The position numbers and the translations under genes are program-made. Shown here piece by piece: positions 16,479 through 25,267 of a DNA stretch of 64,000 bases (position 1 is its first letter; each line of letters begins with the position of its first letter). The stretch comes from Candidatus Latescibacterota bacterium (GTDB lineage: Bacteria; JAAXHH01): contig JAJEEG010000006.1 of the NCBI GenBank assembly GCA_022821085.1, positions 248,001 to 312,000 on the forward strand. Direction: 5' to 3'. The notes below the pieces were generated by a model. The model was not told where the DNA came from and did not search any database. It was given only the letters and a program-made list of their open reading frames with translations.

Positions 16479-18452
16479 TCAGGAAGCCGGACGGTTCCGG
16501 TAGTAGAGGTAGGAGACGGCGATGAGTATGGCGCTCAGGCCGAGGAAGGCGGCGATACGGTAGAGGGTGTCCAGGAACATGAGGTCGAAGACGAAGACTT
16601 TCACCACGGTGCAGCCAAGGTAGACGATGGCCGCCGCGCGCAGGGCGGGGATGTCCTGCCAGCGACCCAGCGTCATGACCAGCGCCGCGCCGAACAGCCA
16701 TACGCCCGAGACGGCGAGTTGCCGCAGGTTCTGCAACTGCTCCGGCGAGCCGCCTTCCATCGTGACGGCCAGATATTGAAAGTAGCTCAGGACTTCCACC
16801 GTACCCCAGACCAGGAGGAGGAAGGTCCAGCCCAGTTGGAAGACCGTGTAATGCCTGCGGTCGCTCAACGAATCGGTGCGGCCCTGCAGCATGCCGGCGC
16901 AGGCCAGCAACGCCCCGATCAGGACCCAGTACGCGGCGGTGCGCGACGAGAATACCGGCACATACGCGGATATCAGGCTGGCTACGTAGGTTCCGCCAAA
17001 GAGAAAGATCCCGATGAACGAAAGCGCAAGCAGGGCCGTCCCGGCGTGTCGGACGGCGCGCTTTTCGCGGTATGCGCCGTACCCGAATAGGACGAGGGCT
17101 TCAATGGTCCAGATGACGACGACCACGAATGAGGAGAAAAAACCCAGCGGCGCGCGAACCGCCAGCAATATGGCCGCGGTCGCATGTACGCCGGCCGCGG
17201 ACCGGTCATCTGTATTGCGGGTGATCCAGGCGGTCAGCGCGAAGTAGGCCAATGACAGGATGACGGTGGCGATTCCTTCTGTATAGGCCACGTAATTTTG
17301 CGGATTGACAGACTGGATCCCAATGAAGTCCCAGATGCCTTCCGTGTGCCGCGAAAGGCGCATGAGCATCACGTAGAAACCCAGCGCGTTGACGGTTACC
17401 GCGATCCATCGCCACCGGCGGTTTCCCGTATCGCCCGCCGCGGACCGGTAGAGGCTGAACCACGCGAACAGTGCCCACCACAGCACCAGGAAAGCCAGGG
17501 CCGTTCCGAAACCATCGGGCAGATCGGCCCGGAACGACCAGGTCAGGTACGTGGCGTAGGTCGCCGCGATGCCCAGCGGCTCGAGCACTCTCCAATGTCG
17601 CCGCTTCAGCAGGACCGCGATCAGGCCCGCGTCGAGCAGGGTGATGTAGATGAAAAGGCCCCAGGTGTTCAACTGGGCGGTGACGAGCAGGAACGGCGTC
17701 AGGAATCCACCGGCCCATCCGAGCAGGGCGATGGCCCGCGCGTCGTAGTACAGGGAAAGCAGCAGGGCCGCGGCCGTCACCAGGGCCATCAGCAGGAAGG
17801 CGGCGGGTTGCGGAACCAGGTGGTAGAAATCGTAGGCGGCGTAAATCGAAAGGTAGAGGATGCCCACGCCCGCCCCGGTCAGGCCCTGCGCGAACACGGA
17901 CAGGCCGCGCCGGTGGAACCGGTAACCGCCCGCGAGCAGCAGCAGGCCGGCCAATCCGCCCAGGACTACGCGCGCAGTCTCGTTCAACCAGTTATTATCG
18001 AAAGCATATTTCAGGAAGAATCCCACACCGAGGACGAGGGCGAGGGCGCCTACGCGATTCAGCAGCTTGCCGCCGATCAGCGTCTCCCACTCCTCGCGGG
18101 TGCGGGGGCGGAGCATGTGGGCAAGGCGGCCGGTTCCGCCGCTGGTTCCGCCACCGGCTCCCGCCTTGTCCGGGACGTCCACGACAGGTTGTGAAGCTCC
18201 CGCCTGGTCCAGGACGTCCGCGACAGGTTGTGGAGCTCCCGCCTGGTCCGGGACGTCCGCGACAGGTTCTGCGGCCCGCGCCTGGCCTGGAACGCTTTCG
18301 GCCGGATGTGCGGGCCCCGCGGCCGGGTCTCCTGGATTGCTTAAATAGCGCCGGACGGTGTCCTCGAGGTGTTTTACGCGCCCCGAGAGAGACAGGTAGG
18401 TCCCGATGAGGATAAGCAGCAGGATGACGTTGAGTATGATCAGCAGTTCCAT
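16479..18452 (-). CDS. DUF2339 domain polytopic membrane protein
   Basis: 657 residues. One N-terminal membrane helix (LLIILNVILLLILIGTYLSL) is followed by a short coiled coil and a low-complexity linker with three copies of a VADVPDQAGAPQP-like repeat. The main part has about 17 hydrophobic helices opening with LIGGKLLNRVGALALVLGVGFFLKYAFDN, the DUF2339 signature. These large inner-membrane proteins have no settled function. The linker repeats are coded by near-identical DNA at about 18170-18300. Transcription is opposite to the sugar cluster that follows. Confidence 0.85.
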   Translation of the reverse strand: MELLIILNVILLLILIGTYLSLSGRVKHLEDTVRRYLSNPGDPAAGPAHPAESVPGQARAAEPVADVPDQAGAPQPVADVLDQAGASQPVVDVPDKAGAGGGTSGGTGRLAHMLRPRTREEWETLIGGKLLNRVGALALVLGVGFFLKYAFDNNWLNETARVVLGGLAGLLLLAGGYRFHRRGLSVFAQGLTGAGVGILYLSIYAAYDFYHLVPQPAAFLLMALVTAAALLLSLYYDARAIALLGWAGGFLTPFLLVTAQLNTWGLFIYITLLDAGLIAVLLKRRHWRVLEPLGIAATYATYLTWSFRADLPDGFGTALAFLVLWWALFAWFSLYRSAAGDTGNRRWRWIAVTVNALGFYVMLMRLSRHTEGIWDFIGIQSVNPQNYVAYTEGIATVILSLAYFALTAWITRNTDDRSAAGVHATAAILLAVRAPLGFFSSFVVVVIWTIEALVLFGYGAYREKRAVRHAGTALLALSFIGIFLFGGTYVASLISAYVPVFSSRTAAYWVLIGALLACAGMLQGRTDSLSDRRHYTVFQLGWTFLLLVWGTVEVLSYFQYLAVTMEGGSPEQLQNLRQLAVSGVWLFGAALVMTLGRWQDIPALRAAAIVYLGCTVVKVFVFDLMFLDTLYRIAAFLGLSAILIAVSYLYYRNRPAS

Positions 18453-18540
18453 CGTACTGCATCTTATGCTATTGCCGGGTGCCGTGTCAAGTCATGTCCG
18501 CCGGATTGAAATGCGGTGCGCGGCGCCGCAAGAGGGATCG

Positions 18541-18569
18541 TTGACACGGCCCAAGCCGCCGTCTATATT
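18541..18569 (+). promoter_or_regulatory. Strong sigma70-type promoter of the sugar cluster
   Basis: TTGACA (18541-18546), exactly 17 bases, then TATATT (18564-18569). It is the best promoter match in this part and lies about 100 bases before the Gfo/Idh gene, leaving a short leader. Confidence 0.6.
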
Positions 18570-18677
18570 TCGATATTCGATTTCGACTACCTGAAGCCCG
18601 ACGTTGCCGGTCGCCGGGCTTCGTCGCATCGGCGCAACCCTAATACACGCAAAATCCGTCCTGGGGAGGAGTCTTAG

Positions 18678-19790
18678 ATGTCCACGGTCTATCGTGTCGG
18701 CATAATCGGGTGCGGCAGCATCTCGCACCTGCACATGAAGGGATACCTGGGAGAAGAGCGGTTTAAGGTCGTCGCGCTCTCGGACCCGGTGGCCGAGGCC
18801 AGGCAGGATTTCGGCGACCGCTACGGGATTGAAAAGCGCTACACCGATGCCCGGGAGATGATGGACAGGGAAGGTCTCGACGTCGTCAGCATCTGTACCT
18901 GGCACAAGCTCCACGCCCCCCTGACCATCGCTGCCTGCGCACGCCGGCCCAAGGCCATTCTGTGCGAGAAACCCATGGCGGTCAACATGGGCGAATGCGA
19001 CGAGATGATGATCGCGGCCCGACGGAACGACGTCAAGCTGGCCATCGCCCACCAGCGGCGCTTCAACCCGGTGTGGACCGACGCCCGGAACCTGATCGCC
19101 GAAGGCGCCATCGGCGACGTGCGGCACGTCCACTGCAGCGGCAGCCAGGGCCTGCTCAACGACTGCTCCCACATGTTCGATTTCATGCGCTACGTCATGA
19201 GCGATCCCGCGCCCGAATGGGTGCTCGGGAACATCGAGCGCAAGACCGACCGGTACGAGCGCGACATCCGGATCGAGGACCGCAGCGCGGGCATCGTGGG
19301 CTTCGACAACGGGGCCGTGGGGCAGCTCCTGCAGGAACTCCATCCGGAACGGCGGCAGGGCGGCTACCTCTATGGCTCCGACGGCATGATGGACGTGAAC
19401 GAACAGCGCGTCCTGCTCATCAACTCGAAGTCCGGCGGCTGGGAAGAACGGCCGTCGACCGGTGAGGATCCGAGCGTGGGCCAGGCCGTGGAACTGGCGG
19501 ACTGGATCGAGGGCAAGTCCGAACACCGGGGCGAGGCGTCCAACGGCCGGGCCGCCGTAGAAATCATCATGGGTATCTACGAATCCGCCCGCCTGCACGA
19601 GGTCGTCCAGATGCCCGTGCGCACCCACAGTTCGCCCATCGAGGAGATGATCGAGGCGGGCGACCTTCCCGTCGAGCGCCCCGGCCGTTACGATATCCGG
19701 GCCTTCCTGCTGCGTGGAGAATCCATGCAGGGCGAAAACCTGGGCGAGAATTCGGACGAGATGCCGGGCGAAAATGATGAAGAAGGATGA
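18678..19790 (+). CDS. Gfo/Idh/MocA family oxidoreductase
   Basis: 370 residues. The Rossmann motif VGIIGCGSISHLH is at the start, and CEKPMAVN near residue 97 supplies the catalytic lysine of the EKP motif. The C-terminal half (HQRRFNPVWTDARNLI, GDVRHVHCSG, LLNDCSHMFDFMRYV) forms the substrate domain, with the NDxxH pattern. Relatives oxidise or reduce sugars and sugar acids with NAD(P). The last 35 residues are a Glu/Gly/Asp-rich tail. Its end overlaps the next gene by 17 bases, and both belong to the catabolic run downstream of the 18541 promoter. Confidence 0.9.
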   Translation: MSTVYRVGIIGCGSISHLHMKGYLGEERFKVVALSDPVAEARQDFGDRYGIEKRYTDAREMMDREGLDVVSICTWHKLHAPLTIAACARRPKAILCEKPMAVNMGECDEMMIAARRNDVKLAIAHQRRFNPVWTDARNLIAEGAIGDVRHVHCSGSQGLLNDCSHMFDFMRYVMSDPAPEWVLGNIERKTDRYERDIRIEDRSAGIVGFDNGAVGQLLQELHPERRQGGYLYGSDGMMDVNEQRVLLINSKSGGWEERPSTGEDPSVGQAVELADWIEGKSEHRGEASNGRAAVEIIMGIYESARLHEVVQMPVRTHSSPIEEMIEAGDLPVERPGRYDIRAFLLRGESMQGENLGENSDEMPGENDEEG

Positions 19791-20820
19791 CCGGCACCAG
19801 GCCAACGCCGCGATAGCCAGGCGCACGGAAGCGGAGATTGGCCGCACCGGACTTAAGGTCAACCGCCTGGGACTCGGCGGCGCGCCGCTGGCCGGACTGT
19901 ATCATAGTGTCCCCGATGAACTGGCGGCCCGGGTCGTAAGTGCCTACCTCGGCCACGGACCGGGATTCTTCGACACGGCCCCGCTCTACGGCAGCGGCAT
20001 AAGCGAAACCCGACTGGGCGCCGCGCTTTCAAACCGCGACCGCGGTCGCAACGCCCCCGCGCGTGAATCATTCGTCCTGGCCACCAAGGTGGGCCGCCTC
20101 CTCGTGCCCGACCCTGCGCGCGACCAGGACGTCTGGTCCGACGATCTCCCGCCTGTCGGCCCCGTCTTCGACTACAGCTACGACGGCACACTGCGCTCCC
20201 TGGAGGAAAGCCTCACCCGCCTCGCACTCGACCGGGTCGATATCCTTCACATTCATGATCCGGACAATCACTACGATGAAGCAATGAAAGGCAGCTACCG
20301 GGCGCTGGTCAGGCTTCGGGAGGAAGGGGTCATCCGGGCGGTCGGGGTCGGCATGAACCAGGCGAAGATGCTTGCCCGTTTCGCCGTCGAGGGCGATTTC
20401 GACTGCTTTCTGTGCGCGGGCAGATACACCCTGGTGGATCATACGGCGCTCAAGCGGCTGTTGCCCCTGTGCGAGGAAAGAAACATCAGTATCATCATCG
20501 GCGGCCCCTACAACAGCGGCATCCTGGCACAGGGCGTCGTGGACGGCGCAAAGTTCGACTACCGCAAGGCGCCGCCGCATATCGTGGAAAAGGTGCGGCG
20601 CATCGAAGCGGCCTGCAGACGCCACGGCACGCCCCTCAAGGCGGCGGCCCTGCAGTTCCCCCTGGCCCATCCGGCGGTGGCGGCCGTTATACCAGGTGCG
20701 CGGTCGCCGGAGGAAGTGGACGAGAATGTGCGGATGTTCGAGGTCGAGATTCCCGCGGATTTCTGGTCGGAACTTCGGGAAGAAGGATTGATTCCGGACG
20801 CGGCGCCGACCCCGGCGTGA
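19774..20820 (+). CDS. Aldo/keto reductase, aldose dehydrogenase-like
   Basis: 348 residues from ATG 19774, which overlaps the Gfo/Idh gene. The tetrad is present: Asp67 and Tyr72 in FFDTAPLYGSGISE, Lys105 in LATKVGRLL, and HIHDPDNHYDEAM near 159. LGLGGAPLAGLY, VGVGMNQAKMLARF and IIGGPYNSGILAQG match the group that oxidises L-fucose and other D-threo-aldoses to lactones, rather than typical reductases. The neighbouring rhamnose-type mutarotase and lactonase-type amidohydrolase support that reading. Confidence 0.9.
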   Translation: MMKKDDRHQANAAIARRTEAEIGRTGLKVNRLGLGGAPLAGLYHSVPDELAARVVSAYLGHGPGFFDTAPLYGSGISETRLGAALSNRDRGRNAPARESFVLATKVGRLLVPDPARDQDVWSDDLPPVGPVFDYSYDGTLRSLEESLTRLALDRVDILHIHDPDNHYDEAMKGSYRALVRLREEGVIRAVGVGMNQAKMLARFAVEGDFDCFLCAGRYTLVDHTALKRLLPLCEERNISIIIGGPYNSGILAQGVVDGAKFDYRKAPPHIVEKVRRIEAACRRHGTPLKAAALQFPLAHPAVAAVIPGARSPEEVDENVRMFEVEIPADFWSELREEGLIPDAAPTPA

Positions 20821-20864
20821 GGTGTGCGAGGGGGGCGGGTAGGTCCAAAAACACAGAAAAACAC

Positions 20865-20895
20865 ATTGTCAATATTGATTAAAATATCCATCAAC
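20865..20895 (-). promoter_or_regulatory. Inverted copy of the 10.86-kb AT-rich element
   Basis: Read on the reverse strand this matches 28 of 31 bases of 10856-10886, keeping TTGAT-N10-ATCAA and the adjoining TTGACA. It lies in the gap between the aldo/keto reductase and the mutarotase. Confidence 0.4.
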
Positions 20896-20938
20896 CTATA
20901 AATCTGTTTTGGATACATCCCCCCGGGGGCCTGCTCGT

Positions 20939-20988
20939 CATCCGCCCGGCGGCCCGACATCCGCCCGGCGGCCCGACATCCGCCCGGA
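20939..20988 (+). repeat. 19-bp tandem repeat, 2.6 copies
   Basis: CATCCGCCCGGCGGCCCGA is repeated perfectly at 20939-20957 and 20958-20976, with a partial third copy to 20988. It lies 50 bases before the mutarotase gene. Confidence 0.9.
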
Positions 20989-21040
20989 GCTCGTTTGAAG
21001 CGCCCCGTGCTTCGCACCCCACAAATGAAAGGAGGTCCCA

Positions 21041-21397
21041 ATGAGTGCACCCAAAACCGCACCGGAATCCACGCCTCAACGTTACGGCATGGTCCTCAAG
21101 GTCAGGCCGGAACGGATCGAGGAATACAAGGAATATCATGTCGAGATCTGGCCAGGCGTGGCGAAGATGATTACGGAATGCAACATCACCAACTACTCCA
21201 TCTATCTGAAGGACGGCTTCCTCTTCTCCTATTTCGAGTATGTCGGTGACGACTTCGAGGCGGACATGGCGAAGATGGCCGCCGACCCGGTCACGCAGGA
21301 GTGGTGGGACATCATGATGCCGATGCAGGAGCCGCTGCCGACGCGGAAGGAAGGCGAATGGTGGGCGGAGATGGAAGAAGTGTTTCACCAGGACTGA
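21041..21397 (+). CDS. L-rhamnose mutarotase family protein
   Basis: 118 residues with AAAGGAGG eight bases before ATG. RYGMVLKVRPERIEEYKEYHVEIWPGVAKMI, NYSIYLKDGFLFSYFEYVG and EWWAEMEEVFHQD match the RhaM/DUF718 family, including the histidine and tryptophans of the active site. It interconverts alpha and beta anomers of a deoxysugar such as L-rhamnose or L-fucose in the cytoplasm. It is 220 bases after the aldose dehydrogenase gene. Which sugar is used cannot be told here. Confidence 0.92.
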   Translation: MSAPKTAPESTPQRYGMVLKVRPERIEEYKEYHVEIWPGVAKMITECNITNYSIYLKDGFLFSYFEYVGDDFEADMAKMAADPVTQEWWDIMMPMQEPLPTRKEGEWWAEMEEVFHQD

Positions 21398-21515
21398 CAT
21401 CGATTTTCCAAAGTTGCCAATGGACGTTGCTACGATTATGTTACCGGTATCAACACGACAATCAGATCGTTAAGGCTGATAAGACCCTACCGGATATCAA
21501 AGAAGGAGAACGCCC

Positions 21516-22409
21516 ATGGCCCTCACCGAAGCGCAACTGGCGGAGTTCCACGATCGCGGTCTGGTGGTCGTGGAGGACGTGCTGACCGACGCGGACCTGG
21601 ATCCCGTGATCGACGCCATGACCGAGTTCGTCGACCGTAAGGCGCGGGACCTCCACGCCGAGGGCAAGATCACCGACCTGCACGAGGACGAACCCTTCCT
21701 GACGCGCTACGCCCGGATCTTCGCCCAGAGCGCGGAGATCGGAAACGGCATGGACATCTACGACCTGCGGGCCAGGCCGGTCTTCGACTTCCTCCGGAAC
21801 GACAATATGCTTGACGCCGTGGAGTCCCTGGTCGGGCCCGAAATCACGTGCTCGCCCATCCAGCACCTGCGGGCCAAGCCGCCGTCCCGCCTGGACGCCA
21901 GTCCGTCGTACAACGTGCCCTGGCACCAGGATTCGGGGGTGAGCTGGGCGGAGTCGGACCGGACCCTGGCGTTGACGTGCTGGCTGCCCCTGGTGGACGC
22001 CACGGTGGAACGGGGATGCCTGGAGGTGATCCCGAACGTGATCCACACCGGCCATCTCGACCACGTGTCGGACGCCGGGACGCGCATCAAACCGGACCTC
22101 ATGCCCGAGACCGAGGCGGAACCGGCCGAGGTGCGCAAGGGCGGGGTCGTCTTCCTGAGCCAGTACACGCCCCACCGGTCCACGCCGAACCTGACCGAAT
22201 GGGATGTGCGCTGGAGCCTGGACCTGCGGTACGTGGCCTACGGCGCGCCGACGGGCCGGCCCTTTTTCCCCGATTTCTGCGTGCGGAGCCGATCGAATCC
22301 GGAGCGCGTACTGACCGATCACCAGGCCTGGGCGGACAGCTGGGTCGCGGCGCTCGAGGAACAGCGCCGCAATCCCAAGCAGGCGCACCGCGTCGCGCAG
22401 GCGCCTTAA
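21516..22409 (+). CDS. Phytanoyl-CoA dioxygenase family protein
   Basis: 297 residues, with AAGGAG before ATG. The iron site of this Fe(II)/2-oxoglutarate oxygenase family is His137 and Asp139 in PWHQDSGVSW and His220 in SQYTPHRSTPN; Arg232 in WDVRWSLDLRY would bind 2-oxoglutarate. Family members hydroxylate diverse small molecules and are very numerous in uncultured marine lineages. The setting suggests a sugar-derived or secondary substrate. The next, damaged gene follows after 11 bases behind its own AAGGAG. Confidence 0.92.
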   Translation: MALTEAQLAEFHDRGLVVVEDVLTDADLDPVIDAMTEFVDRKARDLHAEGKITDLHEDEPFLTRYARIFAQSAEIGNGMDIYDLRARPVFDFLRNDNMLDAVESLVGPEITCSPIQHLRAKPPSRLDASPSYNVPWHQDSGVSWAESDRTLALTCWLPLVDATVERGCLEVIPNVIHTGHLDHVSDAGTRIKPDLMPETEAEPAEVRKGGVVFLSQYTPHRSTPNLTEWDVRWSLDLRYVAYGAPTGRPFFPDFCVRSRSNPERVLTDHQAWADSWVAALEEQRRNPKQAHRVAQAP

Positions 22410-22420
22410 GGAGTACCATC

Positions 22421-22633
22421 ATGCTTTGAGGCTCGCCCTTGGGCACCAGGTTTGGTGCCATGGTATTCAGTCTGGTCGTCCCGGGACTGGGGCAGCTGTA
22501 CCAGGGCCGCAGGCCGGCGGCGGTCATACATTTCGTCCTCGCGGTCATGCTGTGGATGCTGGGTTACGGTTGGATCGTGCATCTTTATTCCGGCGTCGAG
22601 GCGGCATTCCAAACTCCGGGCGGCAAGTGTTGA
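22421..22633 (+). pseudogene. Small membrane protein gene interrupted by an early TGA
   Basis: AAGGAG at 22408-22413 stands seven bases before ATG 22421, but codon 3 is TGA. The same frame then continues for 68 codons: GTRFGAMVFSLVVPGLGQLYQGRRP and IHFVLAVMLWMLGYGWIVHLY, two membrane helices with the PGLGQLYQGR motif of small TM2/DUF5683-like proteins. Translation could restart at TTG 22439 or ATG 22460, neither with a good ribosome binding site. A nonsense mutation is the simplest reading; a sequencing error or selenocysteine is less likely. Confidence 0.6.
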
Positions 22634-22657
22634 GGCAAGTGTTGAGGCCAGCGTTGC
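22622..22657 (+). repeat. 12-bp tandem repeat, three copies
   Basis: GGCAAGTGTTGA at 22622 and 22634 is identical; the third copy at 22646 differs at three bases. The stop codon of the preceding frame lies in the first copy. Confidence 0.85.
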
Positions 22658-22747
22658 GACACGTAGTCGTTCGGGTCTTCATTGCAAAGTGAAATTCCGG
22701 GTATTGTTACGAAACATATTAATACGAAACGATAATAGGAAAGAGGC

Positions 22748-23620
22748 ATGCTCATGAGTTTCGGCAGCGGCGCGTATACCTACGAAGTGCAGGAGAACTG
22801 GTTCAGCCTGCCGGAGGGCTGGTCCTTCGGCTGGATTACGGGCGTGGCGTGCGATTCCCAGGACCGGGTGTACGTTTACTCGCGGAGCGAGCATCCCCTG
22901 GTCGTGTTCGACCGTGACGGCCAATTCATCAAGACGATCGGCGACGGCATACTCAAGGATGCGCACGGTATCTACATCGACGGTGAGGACAACCTCTACC
23001 TCACCGACTGGCTGGATCACTGCGTCCGCAAGTTCGACCGCGATGGAAACCAGGTGAGGGTGATCGGCATGCCCGGCGTTCCCGGTGCGACGGACGGCGA
23101 ACCCTTCCGGAAGCCCACCGATGCCGTCGTCGCGACGAATGGCGACATCTACGTGTCCGACGGTTACGAGAATGCCCGGATCCACCATTACGACGCCGAG
23201 GGCCGCCACATCCACTCCTGGGGAAGCTGGGGCTCGGGTCCGGGCCAGTTCGAACTAAGCCACTGCGTCCGCATCGACCGCTACGACCGGCTCTGGGCGT
23301 GCGATCGCACCAACGAACGCATCCAGCTCTTCGACCCGGAAGGAAACTACCTCGAGGAACGCACCGTTCCCGGCAAGCCCGACACCACCTTCTTCGACCC
23401 GGAAGAGGATATCGTCTACGTGGCCGAACTCGACCAGCAGGTGGGCATATACACCCTGGACGGCGACCTCGTCAGCAGCTGGGGAGGCGGACGCCGCAGT
23501 GACCGGCCGGGCGAGTTCGCAGGATGTCCCCACGGCATCTGGATGGACTCCCGCGGCGACCTCTACGTCGGCGAAGTCCAGGCCGACGCCCGTCTGCAGA
23601 AGTTCGTACGAAACCGCTGA
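22748..23620 (+). CDS. NHL-repeat beta-propeller protein
   Basis: 290 residues; ATG 22754 is an alternative start with better spacing from AGAGG. Repeats of the form ITGVACDSQDRVYVYSRSEHPLVVFDRDG, DAHGIYIDGEDNLYLTDW and FRKPTDAVVATNGDIYVSDGYENARIHHYDAEG show about six NHL blades. No signal peptide is seen, so it is likely cytoplasmic. Similar proteins are labelled peptidyl-alpha-hydroxyglycine lyase-like or lactonase-like, but no lyase active site can be confirmed. The amidohydrolase gene starts 16 bases later. Confidence 0.85.
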   Translation: MLMSFGSGAYTYEVQENWFSLPEGWSFGWITGVACDSQDRVYVYSRSEHPLVVFDRDGQFIKTIGDGILKDAHGIYIDGEDNLYLTDWLDHCVRKFDRDGNQVRVIGMPGVPGATDGEPFRKPTDAVVATNGDIYVSDGYENARIHHYDAEGRHIHSWGSWGSGPGQFELSHCVRIDRYDRLWACDRTNERIQLFDPEGNYLEERTVPGKPDTTFFDPEEDIVYVAELDQQVGIYTLDGDLVSSWGGGRRSDRPGEFAGCPHGIWMDSRGDLYVGEVQADARLQKFVRNR

Positions 23621-23636
23621 TTCGGATATGTGATCC

Positions 23637-24458
23637 ATGCGCATCATCGACCCCCATACCCACGTCTGGGTTAACGATCCCGCCTTCCCCTGGCCGGCGG
23701 AGAACGACGCCCCGCCCGCCGAGGGCCGGACGGCCGAAATGCTCCTGGACCTGATGGACCGGCACGGCGTGGAAAAGACCGTCCTGGTACAGTACATCGG
23801 CTACCGTTGGGACAATACATACGTTTCTCACGTCCTGCGCACATATCCGGACCGGTTTGCCGGGGTCTGCCGCGTCAATCCCGAAGATCCCGCCGCACCG
23901 GACCACCTCGCCCACTGGGTGGAGGAGCACGGTTTCCAGGGCGTGCGGCTGAGTCCCGCCGAAGGACCTGTGGGGGACTGGTTCCGCGGTCCCCTGATGC
24001 CGCCGATTTTCCGGCGTGCCGAAGCACTCGGTGTTCCGCTGCTCATGCTGACGCGGCCGGGCCGCCTGCCCGACCTGGCGAACCTGCTGGTACGGTTTCC
24101 CGATCTCGACGTCGTCGTGGACCACATGGCCGACGCGCATCCCGATCGGCCGGACGAAATCCAGGCCGTCCTCGACCTGGCCCGGTACCCCCGGGTCTAC
24201 GTGAAGATCAGCCATACCTGGTCCATTTCGGATCAGGACTATCCCTGGACGGATACCCACGCCATGGTCGAGCAGGTATACCAGGCCTTCGGGGGCAGCC
24301 GCATCATGTGGGGCACCGACTGGCCCGTCTGCCTCGCCAACGCCGCGTACGGCCAGACCCTGACGGTCGTCCGCGACGAAATGAAGTTCATCGCGCCGGA
24401 GGACATGCCCCGCGTGCTGGGCGGCACGGCCCTGGACCTGTGGACCTTTAATGAATAG
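23637..24458 (+). CDS. Amidohydrolase (lactonase-type, COG3618-like)
   Basis: 273 residues. IIDPHTHVW at the start gives the HxH metal pair (His7, His9). VLVQYIGYRWDN, GVRLSPAEGP, VVVDHMADAH and MWGTDWPVCL, with the final aspartate, complete the TIM-barrel amidohydrolase pattern. Close families hydrolyse sugar lactones such as L-fuconolactone or 2-pyrone-4,6-dicarboxylate. Following an aldose dehydrogenase and mutarotase, opening a sugar lactone is the most likely job. Eleven bases separate it from the next gene. Confidence 0.88.
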   Translation: MRIIDPHTHVWVNDPAFPWPAENDAPPAEGRTAEMLLDLMDRHGVEKTVLVQYIGYRWDNTYVSHVLRTYPDRFAGVCRVNPEDPAAPDHLAHWVEEHGFQGVRLSPAEGPVGDWFRGPLMPPIFRRAEALGVPLLMLTRPGRLPDLANLLVRFPDLDVVVDHMADAHPDRPDEIQAVLDLARYPRVYVKISHTWSISDQDYPWTDTHAMVEQVYQAFGGSRIMWGTDWPVCLANAAYGQTLTVVRDEMKFIAPEDMPRVLGGTALDLWTFNE

Positions 24459-24469
24459 AAGGAGCAACC

Positions 24470-25240
24470 ATGAACATCCTGATCACCGGCGCCGCGAGCC
24501 GGCTGGGACAGGCGGTGGCCGAAGCCCTGAAGGACCACAGGCTCCGCCTCGTGGACGAATCGCCCGTGGAGGCGCCAGCCGCGACCGGGGCCGAAACGCG
24601 CGGCGAATCGCCCGGCGATGCCGCCCAGGGCAGCCTGCTGGACCAGGACTTCGCCTGGCGGGCGGTCCGGGGCATGGACGCCGTCGTCCACACGGGCGAG
24701 CCGCCGCGGGACCTGCCGGAGTCCGAGGTGGAGCGCGAGAAGCACCTCCTGGAACTGGCCACGCGGGGCACGCACCAGCTCTTCAAGGCCGGCGTGGAGG
24801 CGGGCGTCAGGCGTTTCGTCTACGGCGGGACGCTCGATCTCTTCCGTCCCTATCCGGACGACGTGTACATCAGCGAGCTCTGGAAGCCGCTGCCCGAGCC
24901 CGTTATGCCCGCCATGTCCCGCTACCTGGGCGAGCACACCGCCCGCGAATTCGCAAGGGACCACATGGTGACGGTTACGGGACTCAGGCTGGGGACCCTG
25001 GTCAGCGAAGAGGAAGTGGCCGGCCAGGCGCCCGACCTGCTGTGGCTGGACTACCGGGATGCGGCTCAGGCCTTTCGGCTGGCCCTGGAGCGGGACGACT
25101 CGGACCAGGTCTGGTGGACCGGCCGGTACGCCATGTACCACATCTGCGCCGACCTGGAGAATCCGAAGTACCTCATCAACCAGGCCCGCAACCTTGGCTA
25201 CGCGCCGGTCCACAACTTCGCGGCGAACTGGCGGGACTAA
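24470..25240 (+). CDS. NAD-dependent epimerase/dehydratase, atypical active site
   Basis: 256 residues; AGGAG upstream. MNILITGAASRLGQAVAEAL is the nucleotide-binding start of an extended short-chain dehydrogenase, and VRRFVYGGTLDLF is the expected third motif. Where YxxxK should stand the protein reads SRYLGEHTAREF, so the lysine is replaced by histidine. A low-complexity stretch fills residues 27-47. It may bind a nucleotide sugar or NAD without normal catalysis, or use histidine instead. It is paired with a second, normal epimerase 27 bases downstream. Confidence 0.8.
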   Translation: MNILITGAASRLGQAVAEALKDHRLRLVDESPVEAPAATGAETRGESPGDAAQGSLLDQDFAWRAVRGMDAVVHTGEPPRDLPESEVEREKHLLELATRGTHQLFKAGVEAGVRRFVYGGTLDLFRPYPDDVYISELWKPLPEPVMPAMSRYLGEHTAREFARDHMVTVTGLRLGTLVSEEEVAGQAPDLLWLDYRDAAQAFRLALERDDSDQVWWTGRYAMYHICADLENPKYLINQARNLGYAPVHNFAANWRD

Positions 25241-25267
25241 CGGCGTATTCCACTAGAGGTGCCATCC

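Noticed and set aside
22421-22430. In-frame TGA as selenocysteine
   Set aside because: It is codon 3 of a small membrane protein, an unlikely place, and no selenocysteine genes are seen.
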